Assembly: GCA_016870515.1 (NCBI GenBank)
Contig: VGBL01000006.1
Coordinates: forward strand, 64,038 to 128,037
Length of the DNA: 64,000 bases
Source of the DNA: Actinomycetota bacterium
GTDB taxonomy: Bacteria; Actinomycetota; Actinomycetes; S36-B12
Direction: 5' to 3'
Notes under the pieces: model-generated
What the model was told of the DNA's origin: nothing
The model's database searches: none
What the model saw: only the letters and a program-made list of their open reading frames with translations
Translations under genes and position numbers: made by a program
Shown here: positions 48,223-56,986 of the stretch, piece after piece
Layout of the letters: the number at the start of each line of letters is the position of its first letter
How positions within the stretch are numbered: the first letter of the stretch is position 1

Positions 48223-49100
48223 GCGGCAACCTCTCGGGAGAAGACATACGAGCCCTTGTCGGTGACCGTGGTGACGCTGAGGCCGGCTGCGTAGGCGGCC
48301 TCGATGGCCTCGCGCACGGCAAGTCGCCAGCGCAGGGCGCGGTCGGGATCGGCCCGCCGGATCGCCACGATGTCATCGGGGAGTGCCACCAGCACGGTCT
48401 CGTCGATGGATGGGTCCACAGCCCGCACCGGCTCGCCATCGATGTCGGCAAGAAGGCTCCGCGCATACCCCGCGAGAGATGCCTCGTCAGGAGCGTGGAC
48501 CTCGCCCGCAGCCGCCAGTGCCGCCAGCGGCGAATCGACTACCCACCAGGCGACAAAGCGGTCGGTGCGGTCGCCGGCATTGATCGTGTCGGTCATCTCG
48601 CCGTAGAAGTCGCGGTGGTATTCGCGGACCTCCACGCCCAGGCGGATGGCATTGAGAAAGGCGTTGCGGCGTACGAGCGGATCGAAGGTCCACGAGACCA
48701 CGGGGATGCCCTGATCCATCGCCCACCAGCGCTGATGCAGCTTCAGCGCGGTGCCGACGCGACGATTGCGCAGGCTTTCGCGCACCGCCGCCATGTGACT
48801 GTGGAGGTAGAGACGCCCAGGCACGTCCGCACGGTGACCGGGGAACCCGAGGGCGGCACCGATGGGCTCACCGGTCGTGGAGTCGAGGGCCATGGAGGCG
48901 TAGGAGCCCGAATGCACGAGGGCGTGGAGGAGATTGGACGTGACCTGGGTGCCATCCTCCAGTGTCGGCCATACCTCGTCGAACACCGCGCGCACCGCAT
49001 CCTCGTCACCGCGACCCTCGGCCAGCCGCACGGTCACCCCCGAGCGCCGGGCTGCCGCAGCGGCCGCTTGGCGCGCCACGACGACGGGGACATCGGCCAT
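48219..49100 (-). CDS. GNAT-family acyltransferase (COG3375 type), candidate D-amino acid N-succinyltransferase
   Basis: A 293-residue protein with the acetyl-CoA binding fold; LYLHSHMAAVRESLRNRRVG contains the Q/RxxGxG/A-like region. FDPLVRRNAFLNAIRLGVEV matches the COG3375 group. In Geobacillus kaustophilus a homologue of this type is encoded with an N-succinylamino acid racemase and an M20 hydrolase. Its stop overlaps the racemase start (ATGA). Acyl donor is inferred from that precedent. Confidence 0.82.
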   Translation of the reverse strand: MADVPVVVARQAAAAAARRSGVTVRLAEGRGDEDAVRAVFDEVWPTLEDGTQVTSNLLHALVHSGSYASMALDSTTGEPIGAALGFPGHRADVPGRLYLHSHMAAVRESLRNRRVGTALKLHQRWWAMDQGIPVVSWTFDPLVRRNAFLNAIRLGVEVREYHRDFYGEMTDTINAGDRTDRFVAWWVVDSPLAALAAAGEVHAPDEASLAGYARSLLADIDGEPVRAVDPSIDETVLVALPDDIVAIRRADPDRALRWRLAVREAIEAAYAAGLSVTTVTDKGSYVFSREVAA

Positions 49101-49134
49101 GCGAGGACGCTACGACATACGGCAGGATGGGGTG

Positions 49135-50280
49135 ATGCGGCCAGCCTCCCTGCCCGAGCTGCGTGCGGCCGCGCAGTCTCGCGCCGCTGACCTGATCGAG
49201 GGCATTCGAACGCTGGTGGAGGTCGAGTCGCCCAGCTCTGATGTCGCCGCGTGCACACGGGTGGCCAGCGTGACCGCAGACCTCATGCAGTCCTGGCTCG
49301 GCTCGCCCGCGCGCATCCGCGAGTATGGCGGTCGCCCGGTCGTGCAGTGGGGACCCGATCGACCGCGCATCCTCCTGCTCGGGCACATCGACACCGTCTG
49401 GCCGATCGGCACGCTCGAGCGCATCCCCTGGGCCATCGATGGCGATCGATTGCGCGGGCCGGGAGTCTTCGACATGAAGACCGGCGTGATGCAGGCCATT
49501 GGTGCGCTGGCACTTCTCGAGGCCGATCAGGCCGATGGCGTGGCCATACTGCTCACCACCGACGAGGAGATCGGCTCGACCACCTCACGCGACCTCATCG
49601 AGGACACCGCGCGCGATGCGGCGGCCGTCCTCGTGCTCGAGCCCTCCATCGAGGGCGACCTGAAGAGCGCACGCAAGGGCACCTCCTGGTACGTCGTGCA
49701 GATCACCGGCCGCGCCGCTCACGCCGGGCTCGATCCCGAGCGCGGCATCAACGCCCTTATCGAGGGTGCCGCGCTGGTCACCGAATGCGTCGCGTGGGCC
49801 AATCCCTCGGTCGGCACGACGGTCACGCCCACGACGGCCAAGGCCGGGGTCACCGACAACACCGTGCCGGATCGCGCCGTGATCGGCATCGACGTGCGCG
49901 CTTGGTCGGGCGAGGAGCAGGAACGCATCGACGCGCTGATGCGCTCCTGGCGGCCGAGTCATCCCGAGGCGGAAACGGCGATCATCGCCGGCGGCATCAA
50001 CCGCCCGGCCATGGAGGAGTCCTCCGGCCGAGCGCTCGCGGAACTCGCAACCTCCTGCGCCTTTGGCATGGGATTGACGCCGATCGCCTCGCGTGCCGTG
50101 GGTGGGGCCAGCGATGGCAACTTCACCGCGGCGATGGGAGTGTCTACGCTCGATGGTCTCGGTGCGGTCGGTGACGGCGCGCACGCTGACCACGAGTGGG
50201 CTTCGGCAGCAGCGGTGCCCGAGCGCACGGCTCTCGTGGCCGCAGTCGTCGCGTCGCTCCACGACGGGGCTGGGTCATGA
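49135..50280 (+). CDS. M20-family metallohydrolase, candidate N-succinyl/N-acyl-L-amino acid hydrolase
   Basis: A 381-residue zinc peptidase-like enzyme. Metal and catalytic residues: GHIDTVWP (His and Asp), GVFDMKTG (bridging Asp), TTDEEIGS (catalytic Glu and ligand Glu), and GAHADHEWA (His ligand) near the C-terminus; a dimerisation domain has ITGRAAHAGLDPERGIN. Carboxypeptidase G2-like. Divergent from the GNAT gene by 34 bases. ATG 49135 or the GTG just before it may be the start. Confidence 0.88.
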   Translation: MRPASLPELRAAAQSRAADLIEGIRTLVEVESPSSDVAACTRVASVTADLMQSWLGSPARIREYGGRPVVQWGPDRPRILLLGHIDTVWPIGTLERIPWAIDGDRLRGPGVFDMKTGVMQAIGALALLEADQADGVAILLTTDEEIGSTTSRDLIEDTARDAAAVLVLEPSIEGDLKSARKGTSWYVVQITGRAAHAGLDPERGINALIEGAALVTECVAWANPSVGTTVTPTTAKAGVTDNTVPDRAVIGIDVRAWSGEEQERIDALMRSWRPSHPEAETAIIAGGINRPAMEESSGRALAELATSCAFGMGLTPIASRAVGGASDGNFTAAMGVSTLDGLGAVGDGAHADHEWASAAAVPERTALVAAVVASLHDGAGS

Positions 50281-50789
50281 CCGAGAGCACTACATCGCCG
50301 GAGAAAACGCGGCGTCGCCTGTCCGACGCCACCCTCGCGATCTACGCCGCCATCACTCTCCTCGGCGTCATCGCGGCCGCGAGCTGGGAGGGACTCTTCG
50401 CCGACGAGAAGGAGCTATTCGTGATCATCGTCGGCACCGCCGTGACCTTGGCCGTGGGCCACGCCTGGTCAGCGGTGGCCGCGCACCGCCTGGTGTACGG
50501 CACGAAACTCACATCGAGTGAACGTCGTCTGGAGTTGCGCGGGATGGCGGTGACCCTCGCCGTCGGCGGGGCGGCCACGGCAACCTTTGGGATCTCAGCG
50601 CTCGTGAGCGACAACCTCGACCAGGAGGTCCAGCTCACGCTCCTGGTGCTCGTCGCGGTGCTCTTCTTCGTCGGCCTCGTGGGCTCGCGCCGCCGCAGGG
50701 ATGCGTGGCCGCGAGCCATCGGCTGGGGTCTCATCGATGCCTCCATCGGCATCGCCATCTTCGAGCTTAAGGTGCTCGTCGGCAGCTAG
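50277..50789 (+). CDS. Four-helix membrane protein of unknown function
   Basis: A 170-residue protein with a basic N-terminus and four hydrophobic helices (for example ATLAIYAAITLLGVIAAASW and LTLLVLVAVLFFVGLVGSRR). The start overlaps the M20 stop (ATGA). No family recognised. Its stop shares CTAG (50786-50789) with the convergent gene. Confidence 0.7.
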   Translation: MTESTTSPEKTRRRLSDATLAIYAAITLLGVIAAASWEGLFADEKELFVIIVGTAVTLAVGHAWSAVAAHRLVYGTKLTSSERRLELRGMAVTLAVGGAATATFGISALVSDNLDQEVQLTLLVLVAVLFFVGLVGSRRRRDAWPRAIGWGLIDASIGIAIFELKVLVGS

Positions 50790-51265
50790 GCCGAGCGCAG
50801 CCCCACCGTGCCATCGAGGCTGAAGGTGACGCTGGTGATGCCGCTCAGTCCGGGGATCGGGATCGAGATGTCGTTCATCGTCACCGAGCCGCCAAGCAGA
50901 AGCTGCCGCGGGTCATCACTGGGCTTGGGGGTGGCCTCGACCGACATCGGCACATCCACCTGCCCCGCCTTGGCATTGCCCGCGACCGTCCACGGATGAC
51001 TGCTGGCCGTGCCCTCGGCGTCGAAGACCAGTAAGTCGCCGTCGAAGCGCTTGACCAGCGCACGCGCGGCGCCCTGCATCAGGAAGTTGGACGCCTTCAG
51101 CCTCTCCAGCGACATCTCGATGCGCAGTCGCACCGACGCCGTTGCTACGTGCAGCTGTCCGCCCGTCACGGGGGCGCTGACCTCGAGTGACGTGGGGAAC
51201 TCGTGAGTCTGCAGGGTTATTGGGCTGCCGGGCTCGACGGTCCAGGCGCCATGCGGGGTGGCCAT
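50786..51265 (-). CDS. Hypothetical protein, possibly YceI-like beta-barrel
   Basis: A 159-residue protein without signal peptide. It has alternating beta-strand patterns (TASVRLRIEMSLERLKAS, VDVPMSVEAT, TSVTFSLDGTVGLRSA), and an AWTVEPGS opening reminiscent of YceI-family lipid-binding barrels. The match is weak. It lies downstream of, but 17 bases beyond, the second dimethylglycine dehydrogenase stop on the same strand. Confidence 0.5.
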   Translation of the reverse strand: MATPHGAWTVEPGSPITLQTHEFPTSLEVSAPVTGGQLHVATASVRLRIEMSLERLKASNFLMQGAARALVKRFDGDLLVFDAEGTASSHPWTVAGNAKAGQVDVPMSVEATPKPSDDPRQLLLGGSVTMNDISIPIPGLSGITSVTFSLDGTVGLRSA

Positions 51266-51282
51266 GGGGGCGAGCCTGCAAG

Positions 51283-53733
51283 TCAGCCGCGCACGCGCGC
51301 GCGTTCGGGGTCGTAGAAGGGCGCGAACTGCACCGTCGCCGGATACGCAGTCCCGTTGACGACGACCTCGAACCCACCGCTAGCCAGCCAATCGGCGGTC
51401 ACGCCGTCAGCGTTGTCGACAGTGGCCAGCCCGACTGAGGTACCTAGCGTATGACCGAAGCCGCCCACCTGCAGGTGGCCCACGCGCCTCCCGTCCTTGT
51501 GGACGGGCTCGCTGCCATGAAGCAGCGGAGTCGAGTCGTCGACTCGCAGCGGCACCAGTCGGCTCGTGCGATCGGCGCGCAGCTTCTCGAGCGCTTCCTT
51601 GCCGCGGAATTCCGTGGGCTTGTCCCAGGCGACCGCGAACGACAGCCCCGCAGAGACGGGAGTGTCGGTGACGTCGATGTCGACGCCGTAGTCGCGATAG
51701 GCCTTCTCCAGACGCAGACCGTGCATCGCCGCAAGCCCGACAGGCCGGAAGCCGAGATCGGATCCGGCGGCCTCGAGGGTCTCCCAGACCGACTGCGCCT
51801 GATCGCTGGGGATCAGGAGCTCGAAGCCGAGCTCGCCGACATACGTCACCCGCAGGGCGCGAATGCGGGAGTAGCCGATCTCGATCTCCTGCGTCGTGAG
51901 GTAGGGGAATGCCTCCTCGGACAGGTCGTCAGGACTCACGCGCTGCAGGAGCTCACGCGATCGTGGACCCTGGATCGTCAGCAGGCAGTACGCCGAGGTC
52001 ATGTCGGTGACGGTCGCGAACTCGCCTTCGCGGTGCTCATCGCGCAGCATGCGCTCGACGCGTCGATGGCTGATGTCGGAGACGATGACCATGAACTGGT
52101 CGTCAGCCAGGCGCGTCACCGTGAGATCGGCCTCGATGCCACCTCTCTCGTTGCACCACTGGGTGTAGACCACTCCACCGACCGGACCGGCCACCGCATT
52201 GGCACTGAGTCGGTCGAGGATGGCTGCTGCCCCGGGGCCTTGCACGAGGAACTTCGACATCAGCGTCATGTCAATGGCACCGACGGCCTCGCGGATGACG
52301 CGGTGCTCGTCGGCCACCCAGGGGCTCCAGAAGCCACGCCCCCAGGTCCAGGGGATCTCGCGCACGGGCTCACCGGGAGGGTAGAACCACTCGACGAACT
52401 CCCAGCCCGCCGAGTCGGCGAAGTGGGCGCCCTTGTCCGCCCACACATGATGCAGCGGCGTGCGTCGGATATCGCGAGCCGTGTGCTGGTGGAACGTCGG
52501 ATATCCGCCGTCACCGAAAAGCACGCCGAGTTGCTCCACGATCCGCTCGGAACGAAATCTCTGGGTGTTCTGATGGGGAACCGCGCGCTCGATCGTGTAG
52601 CCGGCGTTGTCGAAGGGACACACGCCATCGACCAGCCACGACGCCACCATGTTGCCGACTCCGCCGCCGAGTATGATGCCGACCGAGTTCAACCCCGCAG
52701 CCACCCACAGCCCGTCCACTTCGGGGACTGGGCCGACCATCGGGGCGATATCAGCCGTGAAGCTCTCGGGGCCGCAAAAGAAAGTGCGCACTCCAGCCTC
52801 CGACAGCGACGGGATGCGGGCCATCGCCCTCTCCAGGTGCGGGGTCATGCGGTCCCAGTCGGGGGGGATCGTGCCGAAGGCGAAGTCGTCGGGAGCGCCC
52901 TCCGGGTGCCAGCCTGCCGCCACCGGCTCGAATAATCCGACGAGCATTCCTCCGCCTTCTTCGCGGAAGTAGCCGTAGCAGTCAAGGTCCTCGATGATCG
53001 GCAGGTCGCGATGCACGCCCGCCATTGGCTCGGTGAGCAAGTAGTAGTGCTCGGCAGCCTGCAGCGGAATGTCGACACCGGCCTTGCGTGCCAGTTGCCT
53101 GGTCCACAGCCCTGCGGAGAGGATGACCGTGTCGGCCTCGATATCTCCCCGGTCCGTCGTCACGCCGGTGACACGTCGGCCATCCATCAGGAAGCCGGTG
53201 ACGCGCACACCCTCCTCGATCGTCGCTCCGCCCATCTTCGCGCCCTTGGCCATGGCCGTGGCGACACCGACCGGATCCGCGCGCCCCTCATCGGCCACGT
53301 AGGCTCCGCCAACGAGGTCGTCCACATTGGCAAGCGGCCAAAGCTCGGCGATCTCTTTCGGATCGACGATCTGATTGGGCACGCCGAATCCGACCTGGAA
53401 GTCGCGCTCACGCACTAGCGTCTCCATGCGCTCGGGCGTGGTGGCCACCGACAGATGCCCGACGGCGCGGAAACCTGTCGAGTGCCCGGTCTCCTCCTCC
53501 AGCCGGGCATACAGATCGCGGGAGTAGCGGCACATCCACAATGAGGTCTCATCGTGGAATCCAGCGCTCGTGATGAGCCCTGCCGCATGCCAGGTCGTGC
53601 CGGCCGTGAGGTTGTGCTTCTCGAGGAGCAGGACATCGTGGACGCCGAGCTTGGTGAGGTGGTAGGCGATCGAGCAGCCGATCACGCCGCCACCGACGAT
53701 CACAACCTGGGCCCGTGCGGGCAGCGTGCTCAC
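51283..53733 (-). CDS. Dimethylglycine/sarcosine dehydrogenase (FAD + GcvT domains)
   Basis: An 816-residue flavoprotein from GTG 53733. N-terminal FAD motif GGGVIGCSIAYHL and the canonical FAD-attachment motif GTTWHAAGL are present, then FAO_M and GcvT domains from about residue 430, with VTYVGELGFELLIPSDQ and LRLEKAYRDYGVDID. It should demethylate dimethylglycine or sarcosine, forming methylene-THF when THF is bound. It is the better match to classical DMGDH/SARDH of the two paralogues in the window. It lies at the end of a spermidine/putrescine-type importer operon, so the imported substrate may be its own. Confidence 0.92.
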   Translation of the reverse strand: MSTLPARAQVVIVGGGVIGCSIAYHLTKLGVHDVLLLEKHNLTAGTTWHAAGLITSAGFHDETSLWMCRYSRDLYARLEEETGHSTGFRAVGHLSVATTPERMETLVRERDFQVGFGVPNQIVDPKEIAELWPLANVDDLVGGAYVADEGRADPVGVATAMAKGAKMGGATIEEGVRVTGFLMDGRRVTGVTTDRGDIEADTVILSAGLWTRQLARKAGVDIPLQAAEHYYLLTEPMAGVHRDLPIIEDLDCYGYFREEGGGMLVGLFEPVAAGWHPEGAPDDFAFGTIPPDWDRMTPHLERAMARIPSLSEAGVRTFFCGPESFTADIAPMVGPVPEVDGLWVAAGLNSVGIILGGGVGNMVASWLVDGVCPFDNAGYTIERAVPHQNTQRFRSERIVEQLGVLFGDGGYPTFHQHTARDIRRTPLHHVWADKGAHFADSAGWEFVEWFYPPGEPVREIPWTWGRGFWSPWVADEHRVIREAVGAIDMTLMSKFLVQGPGAAAILDRLSANAVAGPVGGVVYTQWCNERGGIEADLTVTRLADDQFMVIVSDISHRRVERMLRDEHREGEFATVTDMTSAYCLLTIQGPRSRELLQRVSPDDLSEEAFPYLTTQEIEIGYSRIRALRVTYVGELGFELLIPSDQAQSVWETLEAAGSDLGFRPVGLAAMHGLRLEKAYRDYGVDIDVTDTPVSAGLSFAVAWDKPTEFRGKEALEKLRADRTSRLVPLRVDDSTPLLHGSEPVHKDGRRVGHLQVGGFGHTLGTSVGLATVDNADGVTADWLASGGFEVVVNGTAYPATVQFAPFYDPERARVRG

Positions 53734-53745
53734 GATCCCTCCTCG

Positions 53746-54669
53746 TTACAGGTTGCCGGCAAAGGAGCCGAGGTCGGTGGCCTGGCCCTGGCGCTTCAAC
53801 CAACGACGGTAGAGCAACCATCCCAGGACGATGACCAAGGTTGACACTACCAGAATAATGGTTGCCATCGCATTGAGCGCAGGAGTGGGTGCGGCACGGG
53901 CCGTCTGGTAGATGCGCATAGACGTCGTCTCGGTCGAGGCGTCTGACGAGAGGTAGCGCACGATTACGAAGTCGTCGAGCACGTCGGCAAAGACGAGGGT
54001 CGCGCTGACGAGGATTGCCGGGAAGAGCATGGGCAGGATAACGCGGCGCACGGCGCCGATCGCCGATGCTCCAAGATCTCGCGCCGCCTCCTCGTAGTGG
54101 GAGCCGATGGTGAGCAGGCGAGCCCGGCATATGACGATCGGATAGGCGAGTTGGAAGGTCACCAGGCCGATCACCTGCGCCCAGGCGCCGAGGCCGAACG
54201 GTGTCGCGAGATAGGTGACCATGAAGAGCAGGCCGATCGCCAGAGCGATCTCCGGGATGACGAATGTGATCAGCGCAAGGAAGTTGGCGCCCGCGGGAAT
54301 GCGCCCGCGCCAGCGGTCGAGCGCCAGGGCAAAGAGCACGCCGAGCGGCACGGTGATGCTCGTCGCAATGATCGCGAGGGTGACCGTGTGCATGAGCGCC
54401 GTGCGTATCGACTCGTCGTTGAGCACCGATCCCGTAGGATCCCAGGTGTACCAGCGCAGCGAAAACCCTTGCCAGGTGCTGCGAGAACGGCCCTCGTTGA
54501 AGGAGAAGAGCACGGTGATGGCCACCGGCACGAGCGCCCAGAGCAGGTAGACGACCGTGATCGTGCCGAGCCCATAAGCGCGAGCGTCCGAACTGCCGCG
54601 CAGCCGCCGGGGGCGGCTACCCCTGCTCTCCTCGAGGATGGCCTCGGCAGGCGCAGCGGACACGGTCAC
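53746..54669 (-). CDS. ABC transporter permease (PotC type)
   Basis: A 307-residue membrane protein with six helices and a proline-rich N-terminus. The EAA loop EEAARDLGASAIGAVRRVIL is near residue 195. GTG start 54669 overlaps the upstream permease stop (GTGA). Family: spermidine/putrescine-type importer. Cargo here may be a methylated amine, given the demethylase downstream. Confidence 0.9.
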   Translation of the reverse strand: MTVSAAPAEAILEESRGSRPRRLRGSSDARAYGLGTITVVYLLWALVPVAITVLFSFNEGRSRSTWQGFSLRWYTWDPTGSVLNDESIRTALMHTVTLAIIATSITVPLGVLFALALDRWRGRIPAGANFLALITFVIPEIALAIGLLFMVTYLATPFGLGAWAQVIGLVTFQLAYPIVICRARLLTIGSHYEEAARDLGASAIGAVRRVILPMLFPAILVSATLVFADVLDDFVIVRYLSSDASTETTSMRIYQTARAAPTPALNAMATIILVVSTLVIVLGWLLYRRWLKRQGQATDLGSFAGNL

Positions 54670-55562
54670 GACCGCACCTCCGCCTTCGCATTGCTGCGCG
54701 TGTAAAGCACCATCGGCGCCAGCAGCACGAGAAGCACGAGGATGAGCAGTGCCCCGGCCTGCCCGGCCTGCCCGGGCGTGACGATCGACAGGTTGACCAG
54801 GTTGCCGATCATCGCCGTATTGGGTGATTTAGACAGCATGTCAGAGGTGAAGTAGTCGCCCATCATCGGCAGCGCGATGAGGAGGCTACCCGCGACGATG
54901 CCGGGGACGCTCATCGGCAGGATCACTCGGCGGAAAAGGTCCATCCCGGTTGCTCCCAGATCACGCGCCGCCTCGATCAGGCTGGGGCTGATGCGGTCAA
55001 GGGCGGCAAAGAGGGGCAGGAGCATGTAGGGGATGTATCCGTAGATGAGCCCCATGACGACGGTGAAGGGGTTGCCGCTGAGCCAGTTGATATCGATGGG
55101 TATCAGGCCCCCCATCGTGATGACCGTGTTGACCAGGCCCTCCGGCTGCAGGAGGTTGATCCACGAGAGCATGCGCATCATGTAGGAGATCCAGAAGGGC
55201 GCGATCAGCAGTGCAAGTACCAGTCCGCGATATTTGCCGGCGTAGCGTGCGGTGAAGTAGGCGACCGGGAAGGCAATGAGCAGGCATGAAGTGACGGCGA
55301 TCGCGACGTAGACCAGGGTGCGAATCACCGCTGGCAGGTAGAAGTTGTCAGGGCCGACCAGGCGGTCCCAGACGACCCCCATTTGGCTGAACTGCCACTC
55401 GAGGGGATTCCACACGGGGATCGGCGAGCGGAAGATCGGGTCGACCACCCCGAAGGCCACGCAGAGCACGACGTAGAAGGGCACGAAGAAGAACAGGACG
55501 ATCCACACGATTGCCGGCAGTCCGAGGATCGGCCAGAGGGGCCGAGTGGAGCGATCCTTCAC
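54666..55562 (-). CDS. ABC transporter permease (PotB type)
   Basis: A 298-residue membrane protein with six helices (first: PILGLPAIVWIVLFFFVPF). The EAA loop is IEAARDLGATGMDLFRRVIL near residue 200. GTG start 55562, one base after the binding-protein stop. Pairs with the PotC-type permease to form the channel. Confidence 0.9.
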   Translation of the reverse strand: MKDRSTRPLWPILGLPAIVWIVLFFFVPFYVVLCVAFGVVDPIFRSPIPVWNPLEWQFSQMGVVWDRLVGPDNFYLPAVIRTLVYVAIAVTSCLLIAFPVAYFTARYAGKYRGLVLALLIAPFWISYMMRMLSWINLLQPEGLVNTVITMGGLIPIDINWLSGNPFTVVMGLIYGYIPYMLLPLFAALDRISPSLIEAARDLGATGMDLFRRVILPMSVPGIVAGSLLIALPMMGDYFTSDMLSKSPNTAMIGNLVNLSIVTPGQAGQAGALLILVLLVLLAPMVLYTRSNAKAEVRS

Positions 55563-55563
55563 A

Positions 55564-56853
55564 TCACGCCCCGGCCTTGAACTGCTGCCAGATCGCCTGG
55601 TATTCAGTCTCCACCTCTGGCGATAGCTCCAGGAGCGGGTAGCCCACCTGGAACCACTCGGGCTTCACGACGGCACTCGCGAGATTGGCTGGCACAAGCC
55701 CGTCGGCCACCATCATGTCGGGCGTGAGCGATCGCAGCGGCGGCTGGTAGCCGATCCACGAGGAGTTCTTGCGCGACACGGCGTCATTCAGCATGTAGTT
55801 GATGAAGTGGTGGGCCATAACAGGGTTCTCGCCGCCCTTGAGGGCCAGCATGAAGTCGTTGCCGATGACGCCTCGGCCATCTGGCGGACTCCAATAGCGC
55901 AGGACCGATGGGTCCACACCGTCCGGCATGTAGAACTGACCGGTGAGCATGTCGCCGGACCAGCACTGCGAGAGCGACAGGACCCCCTCGGGGATGTCTG
56001 TGTATCCCGTGATGGTTACTCGCGGCCGGCTGATGGACAACATCTCCAGCATCGCATCGCGAGTGGCCCTCAACACAGCCGGGTCGCTCGTGTTCACGTC
56101 GGTGCCGCCGTCGCGCAAGATGGTCATGCCGATGACCTCGCGGTCATCGTCAAGCACGGCGATCTCACCGGCGTACTTGCTGTCCCAGAAGACGTCGTAG
56201 GGGTCGGGACGAGCACCGATGTCCTCAGGGATGATGTCCGCCCTCCAGCCGATACCGGTCGTGTAGATGACGTAGGGGGCGGTGTATTGCCAGCCCTGGT
56301 CGTACCACGGGTTCTGGAACTCCTCCCAGACATCGGAGATATTGGGGATGTAGTCGTGATTGAGCGGACGAATCAAGTTGCCGTAAACCAGGCGTGCCAT
56401 GTAGTTGTAGGACATGAACGTCACGTCGTAGGGGACGCTACCGCTGCGGATCTTCGTCAGGGCCTCGGGATAGTCATTGAAGCTGGAGTACTCGACCTTG
56501 ACGTTGTAGTCGGCGTACTCTTTCTGGAAGTCCTTGATGACGCCCTTGTCGAGATAATCCGGGTAGTTGTAGACACGCAGGGTGGCATTGCTCTCCGGCT
56601 CAAGACCACTGGCGATGGGCTCGTTGCCGGGGTTGATCGGCCACTTGACGGGGTTGGTGGGCGACGCGATCTGGAGTTCGGCGGGAGCTGACGTGGCTCC
56701 CCCGGCAGTGCCGCCACTTGCTGACGCCGCACCCGTGGGCCCGCCGAGAGGCTGCGCACGCGCGCATGCGGCCAGCGCCCATGAGCCCGGGACGGCCAGC
56801 GCCGAGGTCTGCAGGAGGCGGCGTCGGGAGAGCGGACGGCGGGGCTGAACCAT
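55564..56853 (-). CDS. ABC transporter substrate-binding lipoprotein (PotD type), Tat-like signal
   Basis: A 429-residue binding protein. The N-terminus SRRRLLQTSALAV is Tat-like, followed by lipobox ALAAC. A Gly/Ser/Ala linker precedes the periplasmic-binding fold with LRVYNYPDYLDKGVIKDF and YDVTFMSYNYMARLV. SD AGGAAG lies before ATG 56853. Family ligands are polyamines, but related proteins bind betaine-like or other amines; the ligand is not clear. Confidence 0.88.
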   Translation of the reverse strand: MVQPRRPLSRRRLLQTSALAVPGSWALAACARAQPLGGPTGAASASGGTAGGATSAPAELQIASPTNPVKWPINPGNEPIASGLEPESNATLRVYNYPDYLDKGVIKDFQKEYADYNVKVEYSSFNDYPEALTKIRSGSVPYDVTFMSYNYMARLVYGNLIRPLNHDYIPNISDVWEEFQNPWYDQGWQYTAPYVIYTTGIGWRADIIPEDIGARPDPYDVFWDSKYAGEIAVLDDDREVIGMTILRDGGTDVNTSDPAVLRATRDAMLEMLSISRPRVTITGYTDIPEGVLSLSQCWSGDMLTGQFYMPDGVDPSVLRYWSPPDGRGVIGNDFMLALKGGENPVMAHHFINYMLNDAVSRKNSSWIGYQPPLRSLTPDMMVADGLVPANLASAVVKPEWFQVGYPLLELSPEVETEYQAIWQQFKAGA

Positions 56854-56986
56854 CGGCTTCCTCGACCTCCCTCGGGGGATTCAGGACAGGTGTCTAGACT
56901 GTGCCACCAGCAAGGCTTTGGCAAGTACTTCTGCGCTATCTCGCGAGAGGAATCGCATGACACGACGCGATGGGACCGGCGGCTAG

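Noticed and set aside
56984-56986. Amber read-through as pyrrolysine in the PotA-type gene
   Set aside because: No pyl system is seen and a GTG directly follows the TAG; re-initiation or mutation is simpler.
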